Of a DNA stretch of 64,000 bases, positions 1 through 7,155 are shown in pieces. The stretch is from Panacibacter microcysteis. Lineage in GTDB: Bacteria; Bacteroidota; Bacteroidia; Chitinophagales; Chitinophagaceae. The stretch spans positions 1-64,000 of the forward strand of contig NZ_JADWYR010000002.1 of NCBI RefSeq assembly GCF_015831355.1, read 5' to 3'. The notes beneath the pieces are model-generated. The model did no database searches. It had not been told where the DNA came from and saw only the letters and a program-made list of their open reading frames with translations. Each line of letters begins with the position of its first letter. Position 1 is the stretch's first letter. A program made the translations under genes and the position numbers.

Positions 1-46
1 CTACGAAAAAATAAAAGTGACACTTTACGAGTGACGAAAAGCGAAC

Positions 47-242
47 GCACAACATTGGGTTTTATGCAAGTTGGGCTTGACATTGTAACATCAGCTAATT
101 GCAAATCCCAGCTTCAGTTCCAGCAGACGAATAACTATCAGGTTTTGTACATAAATTCATCAACATATTTTCAATCAGCAGCGGTTGTCAGCGGACGGAA
201 TACTAATTCCCAACCTGCATAAAGCCCTGCTCGTTAGCTGCC
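47..242 (+). repeat. attC-like cassette recombination site S0
   Basis: The left box GCACAAC (47-53) and right box GTTAGCTGCC (233-242) bracket long inverted arms. The arm GGGTTTTATGCAAGTTGGG (57-75) pairs with CCCAACCTGCATAAAGCCC (209-227) at 17 of 19 positions. The right box begins with the GTTRRRY-like junction at which integron integrases cut. Its sequence is the exact reverse complement of the box that opens the next site (1187-1196), as expected when both come from the ends of one circular cassette. At about 195 bp the site is longer than usual attC sites (roughly 60-140 bp). Confidence 0.7.
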
Positions 243-280
243 ATAATAACGAACACCCAACTTCTTTGAACGACTCAAAT

Positions 281-1195
281 ATGAACATACTTTTTTGCGA
301 CAATCCATTTGAGAATAAAGCATCAGTAGACATAGACTACGAAGACGAATCTGTATCTGCAAAACAAAACGGTTTTGCGACACAGCTTTTTAGTTACGAG
401 AGTTTGACAAAAGACAAAGACGCTGAATTTGCAACCAGACGGATAAAGCACAGTGACACTCTGCAAAAAATAGTCTACCGAGGTTGGATGTTGAAACCAA
501 ATCAATATACTTCACTTTACAATGCACTTTTGACAAAGAATTATAAACTCATCAACTCACCCACTGAATATCAAAATTGCCATTACTTACCCGACAGTTA
601 CAAATTCATAACTGGACATACACCAAAAACAATTTGGCTGACAGTTGAAAATCAGCAAGTCGACTATGACAAGGTATTTAACGACATTGCAACATTCGGA
701 AATTCGCCATTAATCGTAAAAGATTTTGTAAAATCACAAAAGCATTATTGGGACACAGCTTGCTTTATTCCATTGGCGACTGACAAAGACAAAGTAAAAT
801 CCGTTATTGAAAAATTTGTAGGATTGCAAAATTCAGATCTTAATGAAGGACTTGTCGTCAGAGAATTTATAGAACTCAATGACCTGACAATTCATTCCAA
901 AAGTGGAATGCCTTTAAAACAAGAGTATCGCTTATTCTTTTTAAATGGACAGTTGTTGGGCTGTTACGACTATTGGGAAGAAGGTGAATATTCAGCAGAC
1001 GAACATCCGCCGCTTGACATCTTCAAGAACATTGCAAAAAATATTGAAAGCAACTTCTTTTCTATGGACATTGCAAAGACAAAAAGTGGAGAATGGATTA
1101 TTATAGAATTGGGTGATGGACAAGTTGCAGGGCTTCCAGACAAAGTGGATAGACTTCAATTTTACAACCTTGCAAGACAATATTACGGCAGCTAA
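281..1195 (+). CDS. ATP-grasp domain protein, cassette 1
   Basis: A 304-residue protein that looks like an ATP-grasp family member (DUF4343-like). The central and C-terminal parts show the family's typical blocks: a lysine in LIVKDFVKSQKHYW, an acidic VVREFIEL segment, QEYRLFFLNGQLLG, and the metal-site-like GEWIIIELGDGQVAGLP near the end. ATP-grasp enzymes join a carboxylate to an amine or thiol through an acyl-phosphate; the substrate cannot be deduced here. I chose the ATG at 281 because the upstream in-frame extension lies inside site S0. The TAA stop (1193-1195) falls inside the first box of the following attC-like site, a compact layout typical of gene cassettes. Confidence 0.7.
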   Translation: MNILFCDNPFENKASVDIDYEDESVSAKQNGFATQLFSYESLTKDKDAEFATRRIKHSDTLQKIVYRGWMLKPNQYTSLYNALLTKNYKLINSPTEYQNCHYLPDSYKFITGHTPKTIWLTVENQQVDYDKVFNDIATFGNSPLIVKDFVKSQKHYWDTACFIPLATDKDKVKSVIEKFVGLQNSDLNEGLVVREFIELNDLTIHSKSGMPLKQEYRLFFLNGQLLGCYDYWEEGEYSADEHPPLDIFKNIAKNIESNFFSMDIAKTKSGEWIIIELGDGQVAGLPDKVDRLQFYNLARQYYGS

Positions 1196-1386
1196 CATGG
1201 GGTTTGGCAATATTGGGGCTGGACATTGTTAGCTTCAACATTTTATCGCTATCGGCTTTTGTACCGGCTGGACGTTCTTTGTTGGGCTTTAGTTCTTAAC
1301 ATCAACTTTTAATTATACATTTAGCTTCGGTTCCGGGCAGACGTTTTTCAAAATCCCAACATCGCCAAGCCCTGTACGTTGTGTGC
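1187..1386 (+). repeat. attC-like site S1 (end of cassette 1)
   Basis: Opens with GGCAGCTAAC (1187-1196), the exact reverse complement of GTTAGCTGCC at 233-242, and closes with GTTGTGTGC (1378-1386). Inner arms 1199-1218 and 1355-1372 are imperfectly complementary around GGC-AT-TTGGG. The interior carries a TTCGGTTCCGGGC(A/T)GAC segment also recognisable in S2. Confidence 0.75.
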
Positions 1387-1412
1387 AAGGCTAATGCAAC
1401 ATTGTACTACTT

Positions 1413-1946
1413 ATGAAAATCTTAATTACATCAATATTGACACTGACTGTCTTCTTTAGTGTATGTGGACAGACAAAAGAAATTGTTGAGGCGAATATTT
1501 ATAACATAAAATCAGTTCCCTCATACTATTTAAAAGGGTTTGTCTATAACGCAAAAGTTAAACGACAAGACCTAATTAAAGACAGTTCATATTTACACAT
1601 AACAAGACTTGACACAAACGCCTTACGGTACTTAATCCCATTTTTGGGGGACACAACATTAACAGAAATAAACAATGAATGCTTGCAGACAAAATTCAAG
1701 ATTGCTGACTTAGCATTTTTTCTTATTAACGACATAGAACCCGTTCCATACGCACTTGTGACAGATGGACAATATTGCACTTGGGGTGAATGTGGTGATT
1801 TGCCTGACGGTTTTCTTTATTTTATAAATGCTCAAAGACTTCGTTTTAAAAACGACTATGTCAACTACTTTTATGGTGACAAAAGAAACCAATGGGTGAA
1901 AGAACTTTATCGAAAGCCGACAAAAAAGAAAAAGAAACGTGTTTGA
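1413..1946 (+). CDS. Unknown secreted protein, cassette 2
   Basis: A 177-residue protein I do not recognise. The first 19 residues (MKILITSILTLTVFFSVCGQ) form a hydrophobic export signal, and the C before GQ could be a lipobox cysteine (FSVC). The mature part has two cysteines in CTWGECGD and a very basic tail ending KKKKKRV. It is the only gene between sites S1 and S2, in the usual one-gene-per-cassette arrangement and in the same orientation as its neighbours. It probably acts in the periplasm or outer membrane. No catalytic motif is visible. Confidence 0.65.
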   Translation: MKILITSILTLTVFFSVCGQTKEIVEANIYNIKSVPSYYLKGFVYNAKVKRQDLIKDSSYLHITRLDTNALRYLIPFLGDTTLTEINNECLQTKFKIADLAFFLINDIEPVPYALVTDGQYCTWGECGDLPDGFLYFINAQRLRFKNDYVNYFYGDKRNQWVKELYRKPTKKKKKRV

Positions 1947-1956
1947 CAGAAGCCCA

Positions 1957-2157
1957 GCACACAACAAAAGGTTTGCCGCAAGGCTGGCGGACGTAATAAC
2001 AATCATCTGTTGTACTACTATCAGCTAATATCGGGCTTGACCGAATTCTATTTAGCTTTTAGTTGTTAACTTTAACATCATTTTTCAATCGGCTTCAGTT
2101 GCCGGGCTGACACAGCAACAATTCCAGCCCTGCGGCAAGCCTCGAACGTTAGGCGCA
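1957..2157 (+). repeat. attC-like site S2 (end of cassette 2)
   Basis: Opens with GCACACAAC (1957-1965), the exact reverse complement of GTTGTGTGC at 1378-1386, and closes with GTTAGGCGCA (2148-2157), a perfect GTTRRRY box. The arms GGTTTGCCGCAAGGCTGG (1970-1987) and CCAGCCCTGCGGCAAGCC (2124-2141) pair at 16 of 18 positions. Confidence 0.8.
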
Positions 2158-2188
2158 ATATATTTTTAGATCGATCAATCCTCTTTGT

Positions 2189-2965
2189 ATGAATAAGCTT
2201 TTGATTCTTGCACTTACTTTTTTCTCTATTAGTTTTTTAAACACTAGCCCCAAAAAATCAAATAAAACAATTTTAGCGGTCGTAGCCCATCCTGATGATG
2301 AAATGTCAATTGCAGAAGTTCTAGTGAAATACGGAAGGCTTGGGTACAAAGTATTTGTAATGATTGCTACAGATGGGAAGTATGGAACAAGGGTAACATC
2401 AATTCCTGAGGGCGATTCGTTGGCTACCGTCAGAAAACAGGAAAGTACTTGTGCTTGCGAAAAGATGGGAATAGAACCGCCCATTTTCTTATCCATTGAC
2501 AGGTTAGACACCAAGAATGGTGTTCGCAATTATTTTCTTTCGCATAAACAACTACGAGAGTCATTGATACAAAATATTCCCATAATTAATCCTGACATTA
2601 TTATAACGTTTGGCCCCGATGGAGATACGCATCATGCAGAACATATTGTGATTGGAGGTGCAGTTACTGAAGTAATTTTACAGAATGGCTGGGTAGACAA
2701 ATATCCTCTTTATTATGTAGCTTATGATCGTACTTCTCCTGGACTTGAAGCAGTTGGCTTCATGGATTCAAAATATATAAATGTTGAAATTACTTACAGC
2801 GAAGAAGAAGAATTAATCGGACTGGCTGCGAACAAATGTTATGTTAGTCAGATCGCTCCTGCAGAAATGCAGGAAGACTATGATAGAAAGAGAAAGGATA
2901 CAATCAATAAAAGCTTTTTCAGAAAGTTTGTAATAAAGGAAGGCCGGCAAGTAAACTTTGAATAA
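2189..2965 (+). CDS. PIG-L family deacetylase, cassette 3
   Basis: A 258-residue protein of the LmbE/PIG-L zinc-dependent N-acetylglucosamine deacetylase superfamily. It has an N-terminal signal-like stretch (residues 1-19) followed by the hallmark metal-binding motif AHPDDE (about residues 33-38). The second metal site is GDTHHAEH at about residue 150. Members remove the acetyl group from GlcNAc-containing sugars or similar amides; with a signal segment it probably acts outside the cytoplasm. It is the single gene of the cassette between S2 and S3. The substrate is unknown. The family assignment is firm because both metal-ligand blocks are present and the length is normal. Confidence 0.85.
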   Translation: MNKLLILALTFFSISFLNTSPKKSNKTILAVVAHPDDEMSIAEVLVKYGRLGYKVFVMIATDGKYGTRVTSIPEGDSLATVRKQESTCACEKMGIEPPIFLSIDRLDTKNGVRNYFLSHKQLRESLIQNIPIINPDIIITFGPDGDTHHAEHIVIGGAVTEVILQNGWVDKYPLYYVAYDRTSPGLEAVGFMDSKYINVEITYSEEEELIGLAANKCYVSQIAPAEMQEDYDRKRKDTINKSFFRKFVIKEGRQVNFE

Positions 2966-3060
2966 CCATCAAAATAGTACTAAAACACTGCGCCTAACAT
3001 TGGCATTACCAAAAGTTTGGCGGATTTCTATGATCTCACCAAATAAAAAATCAATCTTAT

Positions 3061-4077
3061 TTACGCCGCCTTTTCGTAGTTATTCACATACGGCCTGTCA
3101 TTTTTCACCACAGCAAATGCCCGTAATACGATCTTGTTTCTGATTGCATTCAGAATAGCCATCGGATGTTTTCCTTCTTGTTTTTTGCGGTTATAATAAT
3201 CTTTAAATTCGACGTAATGCTGTATCGCTGATAATGCACACATGTGTAGTAATTGTTTAAGTTCTTTGTTAGCCATTTTATGAACTCTGTGCTTTCCCTT
3301 TATACTGATCCCACTTTGGTGATCAAATGGCACCACACCACAATAACAGGCCAGCTGCTTTCCGGAGGTGCACATCGTAAAAACATTGGAGCAGCAGATA
3401 AGATAGATAGCTGTTACAGGGCCAACTCCAGGTATTGAAATCAGTAATTGATAAACATGTAATAGTTGATCATCTTTTTTGATAAGTGTTGTTATTTGAT
3501 CTTCCACTTTTTTCAATGACTGTTTAAGGCCTTTGATGGCGGGTGTCAAAAGCTTTTCGGATGTTCTTATAAAGGATACAGGACTAACTACCTTCAATTC
3601 GTTAAAGGCTGTCTCGATACTTTTTAACTGCACCAACAATTTGTTGCGTAGTGTGATCAGATCTTTGAGAGCCAATACATGCTGATGCAGAACAGGAGAA
3701 GGTTTCAACCGGTCTGAGTGCCTGGCAGCATAGAGCGCCAACCGACGGCTGTCCACTTTATCATTCTTCCCTCTTGCAATACCCAGGCTCCATTTTACCT
3801 GGGCTGCATTTTCAATACAAAGATCAATTTGCTGCTTTGAAAAGAACTGCCATAATAAACGATGATAGATGCCAGTATTTTCTACCACGACAATGGTTTG
3901 CTGATTAAGTGGCACGTTCAGCTGTAGTAACCATCGTTTCATTTTTTGTAAGCCTGCCAATGTATTATCAAACTGTTTTCATACCGGAGTGGAAAAAGAT
4001 TCATTGGTTCGAATAATAAAGGCAGCGTCCAGTGTTTGTTTGGAAACATCAATTCCAATAAAATAATTTTTTGTCAT
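3061..4077 (-). pseudogene. IS110-family transposase interrupted by TGA
   Basis: From the ATG at 4077 the frame reads MTKNYFIGIDVSKQTLDAAF, the RuvC-like start of IS110 transposases with the first catalytic Asp (D10). It then meets TGA at codon 33 (3979-3981) and continues in the same frame to 3061. The remaining 299 codons carry the VVENTGIYH segment, the KNDKVDSRRLA segment with the later RuvC-fold acidic residues, and the C-terminal transposase_20 region (LISIPGVGPVTAIYLI, CSGKQLACYCGVVPFDHQSG). Full length would be 338 residues, normal for the family. A product started after the stop would lack D10, so the copy is probably dead unless the TGA is read through. Confidence 0.85.
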
Positions 4078-4109
4078 AGCTTAGCTTTTAACTGTAAAAA
4101 AGGCTAACC

Positions 4110-4255
4110 AAATTGTCTGAAATTCTAGTCCTTGATAATGGGTATTGAACCCTAATTTCTATATGAATATTACAGGCAATCAAAAGTGGCGGCAGATTGT
4201 ATCCGCCCATGGGTATGCATCCCTACGGAAGTCATAATGCGCTGCCGCCATTGGT
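4110..4255 (-). ncRNA. Candidate IS110 bridge RNA
   Basis: Upstream of the transposase start the element keeps about 290 bp of non-coding sequence, where IS110 elements encode the bridge (seek) RNA that guides integration. On the transposase strand there is a hairpin closed by TGGCGGCAG and CTGCCGCCA (4244-4252 and 4188-4196). Its loop carries GACTTCCGT (4225-4233) and GGCGGAT (4201-4207). Further 3' lie ATAGAAAT (4155-4162) and AAGGAC (4128-4133). These four segments match, respectively, the left target flank, the complement of the right target flank, the element right end, and the complement of the element left end. Exact RNA ends are not known. Confidence 0.65.
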
Positions 4256-4445
4256 TAGTTTATTCACAAATTATTGTGGATATTAAAAAGAAAAAAGAAG
4301 CAAAAAAGAAAAAGTAATAATAGTAGTTATCTTAAATAAATTATATTAAAACAAATCTAAAGGACGGAAGTCTATTTCCCAGCCTTCGCCAATACTCGGT
4401 CGTTAGGGACAATCTTATGACAACACCCTGTAACTTTAAAATGGA

Positions 4446-5873
4446 ATGAAATATACAAATCAGTTTTTATTAGTAGTAGGACTTTTTACATTTTCACTTT
4501 TGACATCTCTCACAGGGTATTCACAAAAGCAGCCAGCAAAACAAACAATCTTTGCTATCAAAAATGTGAATGTCATAACAATGACATCCTCAAATACAAT
4601 TTTAGAAAACGCAACTGTGGTTATTTCTAACAATCTCATTCAATCCATAAATGGAGCAATCCCTAAAAATGCTACAATCATTAATGGCAAAGGAAAGTGG
4701 CTTATTCCCGGGCTTATAGATGCTCACGTTCATTTACCTACTGATGGTTACCTTGGACAAAAATTTCCTACTCAAATACCCGACTTATCTTTCAACACCC
4801 AAGATATTATGACACCGATAATAGCCAATGGTGTTACTACTGTGTTAGACCTCAATTCTACAATGGAAACCTTTGGACAAAAAAAATTAATTGAAAAAGG
4901 TTATATCGTTGGACCTCGTATTGCACTTGCTGCACTCATAAATGGTGGCAATGGACAAGGCAGAATTGCCAACACCGCAGAAGAAGGAAGAATAATGGTT
5001 AGAAATGTAAAAACTGAGGGCTACGATTTTATAAAAGTTTATTCCAAATTAAATATTGAAACCTACAACGCTATTGTTGATGAAGCATACAAACAAGGAG
5101 TAAAAACTATTGGACATATTCCATATGCTTTCAAAGGAAAATTGGAACAAGCATTTATACCTCATTTTGGAATGGTTGCCCACGCAGAAGAATTTTCTAA
5201 AAACTCTGATAGTTTTTGTGTGCAAGATGCAATAAAATTTGCAAAACTTTCAAAAGACAATGGTACTTGGCTATCCCCTACTTTAACCACAATGGTTTGG
5301 ATTGCAAAACAGACACACTCTATTAACAGCATCAAAAACTTAACCTCACTCAAATATGTTCATCCACTTTTACAAAGCAAATGGCTAACTGCCAATAACT
5401 ATGTTAAAAATGCTTCGTCTGAAAATGCCACCTACTTTGACAATATGGTGAAGTTCCATTTTCAATTAGTAAAAGCTTTTAATGATGCAGGGATTCCAAT
5501 AGTTGCTGGAACAGATGCAGGGGTTTCGGGAGTTGTAGCAGGTTTTTCACTACACGATGAGTTAGAACTTTTGGTTCAAGCAGGACTAACACCAAAAGAA
5601 GCTTTAAATTCAGCGACATTATTATCTGCTCAATGGCTTGGTATTGACAAACAACTTGGAAGTATAGAAACAGGAAAATTTGCAGACCTTATTTTGCTTG
5701 ACCAAGACCCACTTACTGACATAAGAAATACTCGTAAAATTGCAGGTGTATTTGTAAATGGCAATTGGTTAGACAAAACAAAACTAAATTCAATGCTTGA
5801 AGACTTGGCAAATCGTAACACGGCAGACAAAGATCAATTTGATTGGAAGACATTTATGAACAAGAAGAAATAA
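4446..5873 (+). CDS. Secreted amidohydrolase (imidazolonepropionase-like), cassette 4
   Basis: A 475-residue metal-dependent amidohydrolase. After a signal peptide (about residues 1-27, MKYTNQFLLVVGLFTFSLLT...YSQ), the TIM-barrel metal ligands appear in order. They are HVH in DAHVHLP (about residue 95), a candidate carbamylated lysine in FIKVYSK, His in IGHIPYAF and AHAEEF, and the catalytic Asp in AGTDAGVSG. The C-terminal beta-sandwich closes with the typical SIETGKFADLILLDQDPL. The family hydrolyses cyclic amides or dipeptides; the substrate here is unknown and location is probably periplasmic. It is the single gene between S3 and S4. Confidence 0.85.
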   Translation: MKYTNQFLLVVGLFTFSLLTSLTGYSQKQPAKQTIFAIKNVNVITMTSSNTILENATVVISNNLIQSINGAIPKNATIINGKGKWLIPGLIDAHVHLPTDGYLGQKFPTQIPDLSFNTQDIMTPIIANGVTTVLDLNSTMETFGQKKLIEKGYIVGPRIALAALINGGNGQGRIANTAEEGRIMVRNVKTEGYDFIKVYSKLNIETYNAIVDEAYKQGVKTIGHIPYAFKGKLEQAFIPHFGMVAHAEEFSKNSDSFCVQDAIKFAKLSKDNGTWLSPTLTTMVWIAKQTHSINSIKNLTSLKYVHPLLQSKWLTANNYVKNASSENATYFDNMVKFHFQLVKAFNDAGIPIVAGTDAGVSGVVAGFSLHDELELLVQAGLTPKEALNSATLLSAQWLGIDKQLGSIETGKFADLILLDQDPLTDIRNTRKIAGVFVNGNWLDKTKLNSMLEDLANRNTADKDQFDWKTFMNKKK

Positions 5874-5885
5874 GAGAAGAAAAAC

Positions 5886-5935
5886 TGTGCCTAACATGGG
5901 TTTTTAGCGGGCATTTTAAAGCGACATGTTTTAAA
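5886..5935 (+). repeat. attC-like site S4, left half only
   Basis: TGTGCCTAAC (5886-5895) is the reverse complement of the S3 closing box GTTAGGGACA with one mismatch, and is followed by an arm-like GGGTTTTTAGCGGGC. No complementary right arm or closing GTTRRRY box is found before the next gene at 6080. The right half, and so the junction of the next cassette, seems lost or strongly diverged. The rest of the gap to 6080 shows nothing else. Confidence 0.5.
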
Positions 5936-6079
5936 ATTTGACACGAGAATGATGAATCAACAACTATTAGATAGCTCGATTTAAATCCATGATTAAACAC
6001 CTACAAATATAAATTGGGCTTTTGAATGGTTTCAAACAAATCTTTTCATTGACCGGAGATACCAAACGATAAAATCAAT

Positions 6080-6370
6080 ATGGCGATAAAGGGAACATCA
6101 AGGACTTGTAAAAATGGGCACCAATTCAAAAAAAGTAACGACTGTCCAACTTGTCCAATTTGTGAACAAGAACGTAAGCCAAAAGACAGTTTTTTGTCTC
6201 TTATTGTTGCACCTGCAAGACGAGCATTAGAAAGAGAAAATATAAAAACCTTGGAAGACTTAGCAAAATGGACTGAAAAAGACATTGGCAATTTACATGG
6301 TATGGGACCGAGCACATTACCCAAATTGAAAAAGGCTTTAAATGACTACGGACTTTCTTTCAAAGCGTAA
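6080..6370 (+). CDS. Small zinc-ribbon/helix-hairpin-helix protein, cassette 5
   Basis: A 96-residue protein. The N-terminal part has Cys/His spacing (CKNGH then CPTCPIC at residues 11-28) that could bind zinc. The C-terminal 60 residues resemble the alpha-C-terminal domain of RNA polymerase or related helix-hairpin-helix folds (RRALERENIKTLEDLAKW then LHGMGPSTLPKLKKAL). HhH folds bind DNA non-specifically. Similar proteins are named RNA polymerase alpha C-terminal domain-containing. Role unknown. Confidence 0.7.
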   Translation: MAIKGTSRTCKNGHQFKKSNDCPTCPICEQERKPKDSFLSLIVAPARRALERENIKTLEDLAKWTEKDIGNLHGMGPSTLPKLKKALNDYGLSFKA

Positions 6371-6423
6371 AAATCGATTGCATTGCGACGACTTAAAAAA
6401 TGTCAATTTAATTTTAATATAGA

Positions 6424-6569
6424 GGACAACAAACGGCTATCATCGGTTTGGCGATAGTGAGGCTGACAGTTGTAAATTCAACATTTGTAATTCTATCTGG
6501 CTTTTGTGCAAGGGTTGGGCTGATGGTTTTCAAATGCCCACCATCGCCCGGCCGTTAACCGTTGTGCGC
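6424..6569 (+). repeat. attC-like site S5
   Basis: Opens with GGACAAC (6424-6430) and closes with GTTGTGCGC (6561-6569). The arms 6445-6463 and 6536-6553 pair around GGCGAT(A/G)GTG. The interior contains the GGGCTGA and GGCTT segments seen in S1/S2. The expected partner of GGACAAC at the left junction of cassette 5 is missing because S4 lacks its right half. Confidence 0.6.
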
Positions 6570-6609
6570 TGTGCTAAACGACATAAAACCGGTTTATTGG
6601 TTAGACTTT

Positions 6610-7032
6610 TCATAAGCTTTTTCTCTTGCAGATAATCAACTCTTGATCGTTTTTGTCTGATATTTCTGTTGGGCGCAAACCTGGTGGTGCGATCACAATC
6701 TTCAACGAATCTCCCTCTAACTCATAAGCAATGCTGATAGGCGCCGAAATATTAAGCGCCGCATCTGGCTGAATAATAAGGAAGTTGAGACTGTCAGTAG
6801 TGTCCAACTTGAAAGAATACATAACTTCCTTTCCGGTCTCGTCTGTGAAAAACACTTTATCTCCTCTGAAGACATATACGAAAGATACATTCCATTTCTT
6901 GCCGTTTTGGCTTTCAGATTGCGCCAACCAGGTTCCTTGTAAGCTTGATTGGTTGGTAGAGTTTGTCGCATCGCCGGCTTCCCCACAGGACAAAGCGCAA
7001 ACAAGTTGCAGCACAATAAGGTAGATATTCAT
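6610..7032 (-). CDS. Lipocalin-like lipoprotein (TIGR03067-like)
   Basis: A 140-residue protein with a short hydrophobic N-terminus ending in a cysteine (LVCALSC, residues 10-16), so probably a lipoprotein. The mature part has the LQGTW start motif of small lipocalin/TIGR03067-like beta barrels, followed by alternating beta-strand-like segments. It lies just after site S5 but in the opposite orientation to the other cassette genes. I could not find an attC-like site after it (7033-7155), so it may be the last cassette or host/island sequence. Function unknown. Confidence 0.6.
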   Translation of the reverse strand: MNIYLIVLQLVCALSCGEAGDATNSTNQSSLQGTWLAQSESQNGKKWNVSFVYVFRGDKVFFTDETGKEVMYSFKLDTTDSLNFLIIQPDAALNISAPISIAYELEGDSLKIVIAPPGLRPTEISDKNDQELIICKRKSL

Positions 7033-7155
7033 GATGTTTTATTACCAAACGTATAACTATATAAAAAGTTACAACAACACACTACACAACAGTGCTTAAA
7101 ATTAGTTGTTACTGTCCTTTATATGCCGCCTGATTCGGCGGATTTTTGTTTTATG

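Larger units (their letters stand above)
3022..4367 (-). mobile_element. IS110-family insertion sequence, about 1.34 kb
   Basis: The element consists of a transposase pseudogene (3061-4077, minus strand), a very short right end (about 37 bp after the stop) and a long structured left end (4078-4365). Boundaries are inferred from the attC-like site it interrupts and from guide matches: left flank GGC-GG then element start ATTTCTAT (3024-3031), element end AAGGAC (4360-4365) then GG-AAGTC. The GG dinucleotide present at both junctions is the likely recombination core (CC on the transposase strand). No terminal inverted repeats are seen, as is normal for IS110. Confidence 0.75.
2989..4411 (+). 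repeat. attC-like site S3, split by an IS110-family insertion
   Basis: The left half opens with TGCGCCTAAC (2989-2998), the exact reverse complement of the S2 closing box GTTAGGCGCA. The right half closes with GTTAGGGACA (4402-4411). Removing the IS (one copy of GG kept) restores a site of about 79 bp. Its arms AGTTTGGCGGAAG and CTTCGCCAATACT pair except for one unpaired base on each side; an extrahelical base in the arm is a known feature of folded attC sites. This restored site has the length of a conventional attC, unlike S0-S2. Confidence 0.7.

Noticed and set aside
31-222. 63-codon ORF at the left edge
   Set aside because: It lies entirely inside attC-like site S0 and has no protein-like features.
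7033-7122. ACACAAC near 7074 as the closing attC-like site of the array
   Set aside because: There are no complementary arms and no box matching GTTGTGCGC of S5, so the resemblance is to a short common string only.
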